Shown here: positions 1 to 8,641 of the stretch, one piece after another
Layout: each line of letters starts with the position of its first letter
Position numbering within the stretch: position 1 is the first letter of the stretch
From: a bacterium HR28
GTDB lineage: Bacteria > Chloroflexota > Chloroflexia > Thermomicrobiales > Thermomicrobiaceae
NCBI GenBank assembly: GCA_002898255.1
Contig: BEIE01000001.1
Location: 558,001-622,000 of the forward strand
DNA: 64,000 nucleotides
Direction: 5' to 3'
The notes under the pieces: generated by a model
The model's input: the letters and a program-made list of their open reading frames with translations, nothing else
Databases searched by the model: none
Told to the model about the DNA's origin: nothing
Position numbers and translations under genes: made by a program

Positions 1-1
1 C

Positions 2-277
2 TTGCGGCGCTGGCTCGGTCGTGTCGGTGATGGCACAGTTGCCCGAACGGTCCGCGCTGCGGGAATTGCTTCACTGGTGATGGCACTTTTCGTCACGATC
101 GTGGTGCTGACGGTCTCCCACTGGATCGTTCCAGAACAACAGTCTCTACTGGCGCGGGCGGGAGTTGTTTCTCTTGGCCTCATTGTGGGCGTTCTCGTCT
201 ATTTGGCTATACTCCGGCGCTTCCAGGTGCCTGAATTTCAATTCTTGCTGCAGGCTCTGCGTACGCGACTTGCCTGA
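2..277 (+). CDS. murJ: C-terminal end of a probable lipid II flippase MurJ (MviN family), cut by the window edge
   Basis: Only the last ~90 residues are inside the window, so the true start lies to the left. Two hydrophobic segments are visible (about residues 22-42 and 50-70), followed by a short basic amphipathic tail ending QALRTRLA. This layout, with a last membrane helix running into an L-A-I-L-R-R-F stretch, is typical of the final transmembrane helices of MurJ/MviN proteins, which flip the peptidoglycan precursor lipid II across the membrane. No diagnostic catalytic motif falls in this fragment, so another polytopic exporter remains possible. The next gene (tatA) is on the other strand, so this gene ends its transcription unit here. 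Confidence 0.5.
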   Translation: MRRWLGRVGDGTVARTVRAAGIASLVMALFVTIVVLTVSHWIVPEQQSLLARAGVVSLGLIVGVLVYLAILRRFQVPEFQFLLQALRTRLA

Positions 278-431
278 GGCGGTCGTTTGTGGTCGATGCG
301 AGTTTCTGTGTCTAGGGAGCTTCGTGGCTGCCTGCCTTCGAGGGTGAGGGCCACGGTCGAAGAACGCGTTTGGCACTCACCAACGCCCGAATGGACGAGG
401 GCCGAGCGCCTTGGAGACTGGCGAGGCACGA

Positions 432-653
432 TCACTGTTGCTGCTGGGTCGAGTGTGACAGCTGCTCTCTCATCGCTGTCCCAGATGGCTCCGTCTCTCC
501 CCCGGTGGTGTCGTCCCGGACACTGTGTCGGAACTCGCGGATGCTGCGGCCGATTGCTGCACCAACTTCGGGTAGCTTACCAGGACCGAAGATGATCAAG
601 ACGATCAGCAGGATCAAGAGCAGATGGCTCGGCTGGAACAGCCCCTCGAACAT
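432..653 (-). CDS. tatA: Sec-independent protein translocase subunit TatA/E
   Basis: This 73-residue protein has the TatA/TatE layout: a short N-terminal segment, one transmembrane helix (about residues 9-22), the hinge F-G-P-G-K-L-P-E, and then an amphipathic helix and a polar tail ending in a glutamine run. TatA oligomers form the pore for folded proteins carrying twin-arginine signals. A strong ribosome binding site (GGGAGGTG) sits 6 bases before the ATG. No tatB or tatC is adjacent. At least one protein in this window, the peptide-binding lipoprotein at 20.3-22.0 kb, carries a twin-arginine-like signal and could be a client. Confidence 0.9.
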   Translation of the reverse strand: MFEGLFQPSHLLLILLIVLIIFGPGKLPEVGAAIGRSIREFRHSVRDDTTGGETEPSGTAMREQLSHSTQQQQ

Positions 654-755
654 GAGGCACCTCCCACACTCGTGTAGTGGCTGTCAGCGCTGATGGTAGC
701 TTGGCAACAAGCTCTCGGCGTCGGGATTTATCCTCGACACGTTGTTCGCCGCAGC

Positions 756-785
756 TTGACAGCCTGCGGGCAGCAAGGGTGCAAT
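756..785 (+). promoter_or_regulatory. Possible promoter of the cytosine deaminase gene
   Basis: A perfect -35 box TTGACA is followed after 18 bases by TGCAAT, a 4-of-6 match to the -10 consensus. It lies about 90 bases before the chosen start of the deaminase gene. The weak -10 keeps this tentative. Confidence 0.3.
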
Positions 786-871
786 GCACCTTGTCTCGCG
801 TTTTTCCGCGAGATGGTGACAATGGCATGGGACGGAAGAAACGCCGTGCTGTTCAGAAAGGGGATGAGGCG

Positions 872-2173
872 ATGACGTACGATCTGATTGTTCGCCGGGC
901 ACGGCTCCGCGATGGTCGGCTGGTTGATATTGGTGTCGCAGAGGGACGAATCGTTGCGATTGAGACGGAACTGGTTGGCGAGGCGACAGAGACGATTGAT
1001 GCTGCAGGACGGCTACTCTCGCCACCGTTGATCGAACCGCACTGCCACCTCGATGCTGCGCTCACCGAAGGGCTTGCCGGCCACAACGAATCAGGGACGC
1101 TTCTCGAGGGGATCCAGCGTTGGGCACAGACCAAACCGCAGCTCACCGTCGAGGCGGTGAAGGAGCGGGCCAAAAGGACGATCGAGTGGTATGCCAGCCA
1201 GGGCACCCTTGTCATCCGCAGTCATGTCGACGTTTGCGATCCGAACTTCGTCGGTCTGCGCGCCCTCCTCGAGGTACGTGAGGAGATGCGCCACCTCGTC
1301 GACCTTCAGCTTGTTGCCTTTCCGCAGGAGGGGATCCTGTCCTATCCACGGGGGGCGGAACTCCTTGAAGAAGCCCTGCGCATGGGTTGCGATGTTGTGG
1401 GTGCGATTCCACACTATGAGACAACGCGCGAAATGGGGGTCGAATCGCTGCGGATCGCTTTCGAGCTTGCTGAGCGCTACGACCGCCCATTGGACGCACA
1501 CTGCGACGAGACTGACGACGACCAATCCCGCTTTGTCGAGGTGATGGCAGCCGAGACGATCCGGCGCGGGCTGCAGGGTCGTGTTGTCGCCAGCCATACC
1601 ACCGCGATGGGGTCATACAACAACGCCTATGCCTTTAAGCTGTTTGGCTGGCTCAAGCGGGCTGAGTTGAGCATCATCGCGAATCCACCAGACAATTCGA
1701 TCTTGCAAGGACGGTTTGATACCTATCCCAAGCGCCGGGGAATGACGCGCGTGAAGGAGCTCCTTGCGTTTGGAATCAACGTCGCCTTCGGACACGATTC
1801 GGTGATGGATCCCTGGTATCCATTGGGAACAGGCAACATGCTCCATGCAGCGTGGCTTGGGCTCCATATGGCGCAGCTCTCTGGCTACGACGAGATCCCG
1901 CTCGTCTGGGATCTGGTAACGACGAACGCTGCGAAAGCGCTTGGAATTCTCGATCGCTACGGCATTGAGATCGGGAAACCAGCCGACTTCGTGATCTTCG
2001 ACGCGGCAAGCGACCGCGATGCGCTGCGCATGCTGGCGCCAGCACTCTGGTGTGTGAAGGGTGGGCGCGTGGTGAGTCGTGCTACAGCACCGCGCGTGGA
2101 GGTATGGCGCGGCGAGGATTTTGTCACGATTCGCTATGAGCGGCCAGGCGAGGGGCTCGCGCTCGGTGGATGA
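872..2173 (+). CDS. codA: Cytosine deaminase / CodA-like amidohydrolase
   Basis: The 433-residue protein is a metal-dependent amidohydrolase that most resembles cytosine deaminase, which converts cytosine to uracil and ammonia in pyrimidine salvage. The metal and active-site motifs are visible in order: H-C-H-L-D-A near residue 60, G-T-L-L-E-G-I-Q-R-W, the H-C-D-E-T-D-D block, S-H-T-T-A-M-G-S-Y, and near the C-terminus G-H-D-S-V-M-D-P-W-Y-P-L-G. The last block is the most CodA-specific. The frame stays open upstream to 677, but the ATG at 872 follows an AAAGGGG ribosome binding site and opens with the expected beta-strand, so I chose it. Related isocytosine or creatinine deaminases share these motifs, so the substrate is inferred. 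A shared terminator follows the gene. Confidence 0.82.
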   Translation: MTYDLIVRRARLRDGRLVDIGVAEGRIVAIETELVGEATETIDAAGRLLSPPLIEPHCHLDAALTEGLAGHNESGTLLEGIQRWAQTKPQLTVEAVKERAKRTIEWYASQGTLVIRSHVDVCDPNFVGLRALLEVREEMRHLVDLQLVAFPQEGILSYPRGAELLEEALRMGCDVVGAIPHYETTREMGVESLRIAFELAERYDRPLDAHCDETDDDQSRFVEVMAAETIRRGLQGRVVASHTTAMGSYNNAYAFKLFGWLKRAELSIIANPPDNSILQGRFDTYPKRRGMTRVKELLAFGINVAFGHDSVMDPWYPLGTGNMLHAAWLGLHMAQLSGYDEIPLVWDLVTTNAAKALGILDRYGIEIGKPADFVIFDAASDRDALRMLAPALWCVKGGRVVSRATAPRVEVWRGEDFVTIRYERPGEGLALGG

Positions 2174-2286
2174 TTGATGGTGTGCAGGGTTGAGGGCGTC
2201 TACCCTCAGGAAAGTCTCGCGTGCCGAAAGCCTACGCGTGCAGAGCGTCCGACAAGGGCAGAATCCCCTCAGCGCCGAGGAAAATG

Positions 2287-2324
2287 AACCGGGTGGTGCC
2301 TCAGCACTGAGGCACCACCCGGTT
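2287..2324. terminator. Bidirectional terminator between codA and the first coxL
   Basis: A perfect 17-bp stem (2287-2303 with 2308-2324) encloses a GCAC loop. On the minus strand it is followed by CATTTTC, and on the plus strand by a pyrimidine tract. It lies between two convergent genes ending at 2173 and 2343 and can serve both. Confidence 0.8.
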
Positions 2325-2342
2325 TCCCCTTCCCGCCACGTT

Positions 2343-4673
2343 TCAGGAAGCGACCTTCGCCTGCTGGACAGCGCGCCAGACCTTTTCTGGGGTGAATGGG
2401 ATATCGAGGTGCTCGATGCCGAAGGGGGCCAGCGCATCAAGGACCGCGTTGGCGATGGTTGGGGTCGAGCCAATCGTCGCTGCCTCACCGATCCCCTTGG
2501 CCCCAAGCGGGTTGAGCGGCGTTGGAGTCTCCGTCTGATCAGTGGTGAACGAGGGGAGCATTGCTGCTTTCGGAATCGCGTAGTCCATCAGGGTGCCGGT
2601 GAGGAGCTGGCCGGAGTTGTCGTAGCGCACCTCTTCCCAGAGGGCCTGAGCGATACCCTGGGCGAGGCCACCGTGGACCTGACCCTCGACGAGGAGGGGG
2701 TTGATGCGTGGGCCACAGTCGTCGACCGAGTAGTACTCGAGGAGCTTGACCTCGCCCGTTTCGGGGAAGACTTCCACAATCGCCACGTGGGTGCCGAAGG
2801 GGAAGACCTCATCGGGCGGGGCGAAGAAATCGGTGGCGACAAGTCCCGGTTCCATACCCTGCGGAAGGTTGGGGCCGTAGGCGGCCTGGGCGATCTGGGC
2901 GAGGGTGACCGCGCGGTCAGGTGCGCCTTTCACCCGCCACTTTCCATCGACGAATTCGATGTCCTCAGCAGCGGCTTCGAGGAGATGAGCAGCGATTTGT
3001 GTCGCCTTCTCCTTGATCCGGTCAACCGCCATCAAGACTGCGCTACCGCCGACGACCAGGCTGCGACTCCCCATGGTCCCGTGCCCTTCGGGGACGCTCT
3101 GTGTGTCGCCGTGCAAAACAGTAATCTGATCAAAGTCCGCACCAAGGTGCTCGGCGACCAGCTGCGCAAGCGCAGTCTCCAACCCCTGACCATGCGGAGA
3201 CGTGCCGGTATACACCGTCACTGCACCGCTGGGTTCAACGCGGACGACCGCGCTTTCGTAGGGACCGAAGCCGCAAATCTCAACGTAACTCGCCAGCCCG
3301 ATGCCGATGTAGCGACCCTGCTGGCGGAGCTCCTGCTGCTTCTGCCGCCACTCGTGGTAGCGCGAGATCTCGAGAGCTTTGGCCAGCGGCTTCTCATAAT
3401 CGCCGGTGTCGTATTTTTCGCCGGCCGCCGTAGTGTACGGGAACTTGTCCGGCGGGATGTAATTGATCCGGCGCACCTCGGCTGGATCCTTGCCGAGCTT
3501 GCGAGCCAGGAGATCCATCATCCGTTCGATGTAGTAGGCAGCTTCGGGCCGACCGGCACCACGGTAGGCTCCAACAGCCATGGTATTGGTGTAGACACCG
3601 TAGGCTTTGATATCGACCGCAGGAATGTCGTAGCAGCCGCAGGCCATGAGTCCCGTTGTGGAGGGCAAGTAGAGACCACGTGGGTAAGCACCGAGGTTCT
3701 GGATGATGCGTGCTCGGAGAGCGAGTACCTTACCGTCCCGCGTCGCTGCGAGCTCGTAGTCGACCACTTGGTCGCGGCCATGGTTCGTAGCCATCAGGTG
3801 TTCGGCACGTGTTTCGACCCACTTGACGGGCTTGTGCAGGTGCAATGCGAGCGCCGCCAAGATGAAGTCTTCTTGGTAGGCACCGATCTTGACACCAAAG
3901 CCGCCACCGACTTCGGGCGCGATGATACGAACCTGACCGTGGGAGAGACCGAGCGCCGCTGCCAATGCGTTGCGGTTCCAGTGTGGGGCCTGTGTGGAGC
4001 TCCAAACGATGACGCCTTGGGTCAATGGATCTGGTGCTGCCACGATGGCCCGTGGTTCCATCGGGATACCGGCGAGGCGCTGCTGTCGGAAACGCTGTTT
4101 GACAACAACGTCGGCCCGTGCGAAGGCTCCATCGACGTCACCCTCGATGCGCTCCCAGCGTTCGCCAATGTTGTTGGGAATATCAGGATAGAGCTGTGGC
4201 GCTCCCTCCTGCATTGCCGCCTCGGGATCGGTGACGGCCGGCAGCGGCTCATAGTCCACCAAGACCGCCTCGGCAGCGTCACGGGCGATCGCTGGGGACG
4301 TTGCGACAACAACGGCGATTGGCTGTCCAACGTAGAGTGCGCGGTCGACCGCAATGGGCTCTTCTGGTGGCACCGGGATACCCTCGGGCTTCTGTTCCTC
4401 GGGGTGCGGTGCTTCGCCAGGCATCAGCTCTGGTTTCCCTTTCAGCCGGGCGGCCAAATCGCGCCCGGTGTAGACACCGACGACACCTGGCATGGCGCGG
4501 GCTGCCGAAGTGTCGATGCTGCGGATGCGGGCATGCGGATAGCTACTGCGCACGAAAGCGACATGCAGCATACCGGGAAGCTTGATGTCGTCCACGTACT
4601 GGGACGTCCCTGTGATGAGTCGGGGATCTTCCTTCCGCCGTACCCGGGCGCCGACGTAGTGACTGATAACCAT
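2343..4673 (-). CDS. Molybdenum hydroxylase large subunit, form II CoxL (first copy)
   Basis: The 776-residue protein belongs to the xanthine dehydrogenase / aerobic CO dehydrogenase large-subunit family, which binds the molybdopterin cytosine dinucleotide cofactor. Visible motifs include an N-terminal R-R-K-E-D-P-R-L-I-T-G, the cofactor loop G-G-G-F-G, A-Y-R-G-A-G-R, S-P-H-G-Q-G, and the C-terminal G-I-G-E carrying the catalytic glutamate. A-Y-R-G-A-G-R marks form II; true CO dehydrogenase (form I) has A-Y-R-C-S-F-R. The substrate is therefore probably another carbonyl, aldehyde or heterocycle. The start at 4673 follows a GGGAG site; the upstream in-frame ATG at 4772 lacks the family N-terminus. 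No medium (FAD) or small (2Fe-2S) subunit is in the window. The 3' end is identical to the neighbouring copy. Confidence 0.87.
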   Translation of the reverse strand: MVISHYVGARVRRKEDPRLITGTSQYVDDIKLPGMLHVAFVRSSYPHARIRSIDTSAARAMPGVVGVYTGRDLAARLKGKPELMPGEAPHPEEQKPEGIPVPPEEPIAVDRALYVGQPIAVVVATSPAIARDAAEAVLVDYEPLPAVTDPEAAMQEGAPQLYPDIPNNIGERWERIEGDVDGAFARADVVVKQRFRQQRLAGIPMEPRAIVAAPDPLTQGVIVWSSTQAPHWNRNALAAALGLSHGQVRIIAPEVGGGFGVKIGAYQEDFILAALALHLHKPVKWVETRAEHLMATNHGRDQVVDYELAATRDGKVLALRARIIQNLGAYPRGLYLPSTTGLMACGCYDIPAVDIKAYGVYTNTMAVGAYRGAGRPEAAYYIERMMDLLARKLGKDPAEVRRINYIPPDKFPYTTAAGEKYDTGDYEKPLAKALEISRYHEWRQKQQELRQQGRYIGIGLASYVEICGFGPYESAVVRVEPSGAVTVYTGTSPHGQGLETALAQLVAEHLGADFDQITVLHGDTQSVPEGHGTMGSRSLVVGGSAVLMAVDRIKEKATQIAAHLLEAAAEDIEFVDGKWRVKGAPDRAVTLAQIAQAAYGPNLPQGMEPGLVATDFFAPPDEVFPFGTHVAIVEVFPETGEVKLLEYYSVDDCGPRINPLLVEGQVHGGLAQGIAQALWEEVRYDNSGQLLTGTLMDYAIPKAAMLPSFTTDQTETPTPLNPLGAKGIGEAATIGSTPTIANAVLDALAPFGIEHLDIPFTPEKVWRAVQQAKVAS
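2362..2792. repeat. 431-bp perfect repeat, copy A (3' end of first coxL)
   Basis: Every base from 2362 to 2792 equals the base 2948 positions further right. The first mismatch on the left is at 2361/5309 and on the right at 2793/5741. The rest of the two genes aligns with the same offset over the stretch I checked, but with many differences. Confidence 0.97.
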
Positions 4674-5240
4674 CTCCCTACTCCCTTCCTCGACGGCTCC
4701 CGTCGATCGCTCCCATGCCGAGTACCCGACTCTAGCCTGAGATGAATCCCCTGAAAAGTCAAGGGTCATCACATGACCAGTTCCTGGTTAGGGGCTAAAC
4801 ACTGAAGCCGCAGCGGACTCACATGAGTCATGCAAATCGTGTTGCCCTAGAGGTCTACCGCGGTTTCGCAAAAGGCGATGGTTCTGCGAGCAAACACCGT
4901 GTTCGCCGCTTTACTCGCGGCGACACGACACGAACACTTTCCTTCAGTGTGATCTGCTGCACATCTCCCCGGTGGCGAACCAAAGTCGACTGGGTGTCTA
5001 CTCGCAGGAGCTTGTGCATAGGAAGTTTGCGGATCGACGATCTCATGCGAAATCCGCAATGTTGCAGGCTCTGGTGCTCTGCAGCGGGAGAGACTGTGCT
5101 CAGTCGAAACAGAAGCCTCCCGGCATAGGTGAGCTGACTGGCTCATGCTCGGGAAACCATTGCTCACGCAGTACGGTTGGAAGGCGCGCCCTGGTTCGTT
5201 TTGAACGATGCGGCGCTCATGACCACATGCGTTGGAGACA
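4674..5240. other. Gap between the two coxL genes
   Basis: I see no credible gene in these roughly 570 bases. Short frames exist on both strands but lack ribosome binding sites and recognisable products. The part nearest 4673 must hold the promoter of the first coxL. A TTGACT -35-like box lies there on the minus strand, with no convincing -10 at normal spacing. The gap ends at the terminator of the second coxL. Confidence 0.6.
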
Positions 5241-5269
5241 AGTGGCCCGGGGCAATGCCCCGGGCCACT
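5241..5269 (-). terminator. Terminator of the second coxL gene
   Basis: A perfect 13-bp GC-rich stem (5241-5253 with 5257-5269) with an AAT loop lies 22 bases beyond the stop codon at 5291. The minus strand continues as TGTCTCC, a modest T-containing tail. Confidence 0.75.
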
Positions 5270-5290
5270 CACGTTCTCTTGATATCGCGT

Positions 5291-7624
5291 TCAGACGCTT
5301 GCCCTGGCTTGCTGGACAGCGCGCCAGACCTTTTCTGGGGTGAATGGGATATCGAGGTGCTCGATGCCGAAGGGGGCCAGCGCATCAAGGACCGCGTTGG
5401 CGATGGTTGGGGTCGAGCCAATCGTCGCTGCCTCACCGATCCCCTTGGCCCCAAGCGGGTTGAGCGGCGTTGGAGTCTCCGTCTGATCAGTGGTGAACGA
5501 GGGGAGCATTGCTGCTTTCGGAATCGCGTAGTCCATCAGGGTGCCGGTGAGGAGCTGGCCGGAGTTGTCGTAGCGCACCTCTTCCCAGAGGGCCTGAGCG
5601 ATACCCTGGGCGAGGCCACCGTGGACCTGACCCTCGACGAGGAGGGGGTTGATGCGTGGGCCACAGTCGTCGACCGAGTAGTACTCGAGGAGCTTGACCT
5701 CGCCCGTTTCGGGGAAGACTTCCACAATCGCCACGTGGGTACCGAAGGGGAACAGAGTTCCCGGCGGTGCATAGTAGTCGGTCACGACGAGTCCGGGCTC
5801 GATGTCAGCCGGGAGCCCTGGGCTATAGGCGGCCTGGGCGATCTGGGCGAGGGTGACCGCGCGGTCAGGTGCACCCTTGACCCGATACTTTCCGTCGGCG
5901 TACTCGACGTCCTCCACCGCCGCCTCAAGCAAGTGTGCGGCGATGCGGATCGCCTTCTCGCGGATACGCTGCGCGGCCATCAGCATGGCGCCGCCACCGA
6001 CGGCCAAGCTCCGGCTGCCCATCGTGCCGACGCCTTCCGGAACGCTCTGGGTATCCCCGTGCAGCACGACGATCTGGTCAAAGTCGGCGCCGATTTCGTC
6101 CGCGATGATCTGAGCGAGTGCGGTCTCCAGCCCCTGCCCGTGTGGGGACGTGCCTGTATAGGCGATGACGGCTCCGGTTGGTTCAACCCGGATGGAAGCG
6201 CTCTCATAGGGGCCGAAGCCGCAGATCTCCGTGTAGGTGGCCAGCCCGATGCCGATGTAGCGACCCTGCTGGCGGAGTTCCTGCTGCTTCTGGCGCCACT
6301 CGTGGTAGCGCGAGATCTCCAGCGCCTTGTTCAACGTCTTTTCGTACTCGGCGGAATCGTAGCGAGCGCCGGCTGGGGTCTGGTACGGGAACTTGTCCGG
6401 CGGGATGTAATTGATCCGGCGCACCTCGGCTGGATCCTTACCGAGCTTGCGGGCCAGGAGATCCATCATCCGTTCGATGTAGTAGGCGGCTTCGGGCCGA
6501 CCGGCACCACGGTATGCCCCGACGGGGGTTGTGTTGGTGCAGACGCTGTATGTCTCAATCGAGAGATTGGGGATGTCATAGACACCGACCGACATCATTG
6601 CGGTGAGTGGTGCCAGGAGCATGACCTTGGGATAGCCGCCCAGATCCTGGATGACCTTCAGCCGCAGGCCTAGGATCCGCCCCTCTTTCGTCGCGGCGAG
6701 TTCGTAGTAGGCCACCTGCCCACGCCCCTGGTTGGTGGCGATAAAGTGCTCCGAACGTGTCTCATACCACTTGACGGGGCGATGCATGTGGAGAGCAATT
6801 GCCGCAAGGATGATGTCCTCTGGATAGGCTCCGATCTTGGCGCCGAAGCCGCCACCGACTTCCGGTGCGATGACGCGGACCTGGCCGTGACTGAGCCCCA
6901 ATGCCTGAGCCAGTGTGTTCCGGTTGTTGTGAGGAGCTTGCGTGGATGACCAGACGGTGACACCCCGGGTCAGCGGATCAGGGGCTGCGGCTACAGCGCG
7001 GGGCTCCATCGGAACGGAAACAAGCCGCTGCTGGTAGAAGCGCTGCTTGATGACGATGTCTGCCTCAGCGAACGCCTTGTCAACGTCGCCGTGTTGATGG
7101 CTGGTGTGCATCGCGATGTTGTTCTGGAGCGTCGCATGGATCTGCGGCGCACCGTCCTTCATCGCTTCCTCGGGATCAACAACCGCTGGGAGCGGCTCGT
7201 ATTCGACTTGGACAGCGGCTGCTGCGTCATAGGCACGATAGCGTTCTGTAGCCAAAACGACTGCGATCGGCTGACCGACGTAGCGGACACGATCGACGGC
7301 CAGGAGTTCGTGCTGTGGTGGTCCGGCCGGAGCCTCCTGCTGGGCCGGAGCTTCGCCCTCACCCTCGCCGCCGCTGAGTTGCACGGCACCCTTTAACCAG
7401 CGGCCCAACTGCTCTGCAGTGATGACTGCGACGACACCCGGCATGGCCAGTGCCGCAGAGGCGTCCACCTTCTTGATGACAGCATGCGGGTACGTGCTGC
7501 GGACGAAGGCCGCATAGAGCATGCCAGGAAGCGTAATGTCATCGACATACTGAGACGTTCCTGTGATAAGGCGAGGGTCTTCCTTGCGGCGGACGCGAGC
7601 CCCGACCATTCGACTCAATACCAT
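5291..7624 (-). CDS. Molybdenum hydroxylase large subunit, form II CoxL (second copy)
   Basis: A 777-residue paralogue of the upstream gene, same strand and same length. Key elements are G-G-G-F-G at residues 257-261, A-Y-R-G-A-G-R at 370-376 (the form II signature), S-P-H-G-Q-G in the second half, and the catalytic-glutamate motif G-I-G-E-A near the C-terminus. The chief difference is an acidic G-G-E-G-E-G-E-A insert near residue 85-95. The start at 7624 follows GGGAAGGGG. A well-formed promoter lies at 7668-7696. The hairpin after each copy suggests separate transcription. FAD and Fe-S partner subunits are absent here, so they must be encoded elsewhere. The molybdenum cofactor genes at 45-47 kb fit this enzyme class. 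Confidence 0.87.
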   Translation of the reverse strand: MVLSRMVGARVRRKEDPRLITGTSQYVDDITLPGMLYAAFVRSTYPHAVIKKVDASAALAMPGVVAVITAEQLGRWLKGAVQLSGGEGEGEAPAQQEAPAGPPQHELLAVDRVRYVGQPIAVVLATERYRAYDAAAAVQVEYEPLPAVVDPEEAMKDGAPQIHATLQNNIAMHTSHQHGDVDKAFAEADIVIKQRFYQQRLVSVPMEPRAVAAAPDPLTRGVTVWSSTQAPHNNRNTLAQALGLSHGQVRVIAPEVGGGFGAKIGAYPEDIILAAIALHMHRPVKWYETRSEHFIATNQGRGQVAYYELAATKEGRILGLRLKVIQDLGGYPKVMLLAPLTAMMSVGVYDIPNLSIETYSVCTNTTPVGAYRGAGRPEAAYYIERMMDLLARKLGKDPAEVRRINYIPPDKFPYQTPAGARYDSAEYEKTLNKALEISRYHEWRQKQQELRQQGRYIGIGLATYTEICGFGPYESASIRVEPTGAVIAYTGTSPHGQGLETALAQIIADEIGADFDQIVVLHGDTQSVPEGVGTMGSRSLAVGGGAMLMAAQRIREKAIRIAAHLLEAAVEDVEYADGKYRVKGAPDRAVTLAQIAQAAYSPGLPADIEPGLVVTDYYAPPGTLFPFGTHVAIVEVFPETGEVKLLEYYSVDDCGPRINPLLVEGQVHGGLAQGIAQALWEEVRYDNSGQLLTGTLMDYAIPKAAMLPSFTTDQTETPTPLNPLGAKGIGEAATIGSTPTIANAVLDALAPFGIEHLDIPFTPEKVWRAVQQARASV
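5310..5740. repeat. 431-bp perfect repeat, copy B (3' end of second coxL)
   Basis: This is the partner of 2362-2792. It encodes the last roughly 140 residues of the protein, identical in both copies apart from the final few residues. Identity stops just inside the coding region on the 3' side and does not extend into the flanks. Confidence 0.97.
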
Positions 7625-7667
7625 CGCCTAACCCCTTCCCTGACGCTGACGATCCCGCTTCGCTCCC

Positions 7668-7696
7668 AGTATAGCGGATCTTTGCCTCATTGTCAG
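7668..7696 (-). promoter_or_regulatory. Vegetative promoter of the second coxL gene
   Basis: On the minus strand CTGACA (5 of 6 to consensus) is followed after exactly 17 bases by TATACT (5 of 6). The predicted start is about 37 bases before the ATG at 7624. Confidence 0.7.
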
Positions 7697-7754
7697 GAAT
7701 GAACTGTCATGCTGCCCTGCGCCGGAAGCGGCCAGGGGGGCCAGAGGGTTGGAC

Positions 7755-8111
7755 ATGATAGCGGCCAGGGGGATGTTTTTCTACAGCAACAATCCGTACA
7801 AGGGTTGGGGTGACTACCTTGTCGAGATCGACATCGGGATCTGGGAGCAGGCGCTCAACGAGGAGACTTGGCAGGCCTGGGTGAACCTCAAGCGGGAGAT
7901 TACCCGAGCCACACTTGAACACCAAGGCTCAATCAGTGCTTGTCACGGGGCATGTCGCGAGGGCGATGCCGAGTTCATCCCGGTGGAACTCCGTGAGGGT
8001 GGGTTCGAACTGATGAAGAAAATTAAGCGCCTGCTCGATCCGAACAATATCCTCAACCCCAGCAAGAATTATCTGCACCTTGCCTACATTGACGAGGAGG
8101 TTGGCGTATGA
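7755..8111 (+). pseudogene. C-terminal remnant of an FAD-linked oxidase (GlcD / D-lactate dehydrogenase type)
   Basis: About 115 residues match only the C-terminal substrate/cap domain of FAD-linked oxidases: a late H-x-G-x-C-R-like stretch, then the hallmark I-K-R-L-L-D-P-N-N-I-L-N-P-S-K near the end. Full-length members have about 450-550 residues with an N-terminal FAD-binding PCMH domain. None of that is present upstream, where the second coxL promoter begins almost at once. A 13-bp direct repeat at 7727-7739 and 7760-7772 flanks the apparent truncation point and may mark the deletion. The stop codon overlaps the ATG of the next small gene (ATGA), so the old operon junction survives. Expression is unlikely, as I see no promoter or good ribosome binding site. 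Confidence 0.7.
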
Positions 8112-8344
8112 AGCAGGTTCGCAAGGGAGTCGTTCTCCGGCGTGAGGACTTGCATGTGTTCGAGGTTGATCCGAGCCTCATGACCCGTGTCCCGCAGGAC
8201 GTCTCTGATGCCGAACAGGCACGCATCGTGCGCAACCGCTGGGAATATCTTGACTGGATGCACCGGCACTTCGCCCAGAGGACGATCCTCCTCAGCGAAG
8301 TAGCCGACGTACCGGCACACGGTCCTGGGCATGGACATTCCTAA
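8108..8344 (+). CDS. Small conserved-looking protein coupled to the oxidase remnant
   Basis: The 78-residue frame starts in an ATGA overlap with the oxidase remnant, typical of a coupled downstream gene. It is rich in charged residues and ends H-G-P-G-H-G-H-S, a possible metal-binding histidine tail. No membrane segment, signal peptide or family motif is recognisable. It is closely followed by a strong terminator, so the unit ends here. With the upstream oxidase truncated it is probably a relic of a two-gene operon. I cannot assign a function. Confidence 0.5.
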   Translation: MKQVRKGVVLRREDLHVFEVDPSLMTRVPQDVSDAEQARIVRNRWEYLDWMHRHFAQRTILLSEVADVPAHGPGHGHS

Positions 8345-8366
8345 CGGTACCCTCCTTTCGGTCGAT

Positions 8367-8395
8367 GGGCGGTGCTCGCTCACCGAGCACCGCCC
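8367..8395 (+). terminator. Terminator after the oxidase-remnant operon
   Basis: A perfect 12-bp stem (8367-8378 with 8384-8395) with a CTCAC loop, followed by CTTCTCC and TATTT. The next 240 bases (8400-8641) contain no gene I can support. Confidence 0.75.
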
Positions 8396-8641
8396 CTTCT
8401 CCTATTTAGGTCAACTAAGTCGATTCTTCGGACGGCGAGCACGGTAGATTTTGGAGGTGCTTACTGATTGAACCAGACTGTTGTCGTGGATGTCCTGCTC
8501 GACGCGGCCAATGCCCGCTCCAACCTTCCGTGTCTTCCCAGCTGATTGCAGTGCGAGCGCCCGGAGGGATCCAATGAGTAGCGCCGCATGACTTGAACTG
8601 TCCGGAGACTGCGGCCTCAGCGATGTGCTGCCTTTCGTTAT

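Noticed and set aside
2190-4745. Plus-strand open frame of 851 residues
   Set aside because: It is the reverse complement of the first coxL gene; GC-rich codons keep the opposite strand open. It has no family look and overlaps a gene with all motifs.
5177-6673. Plus-strand frame of 498 residues
   Set aside because: It is the mirror of the second coxL, and its start and end are not supported by a ribosome binding site.
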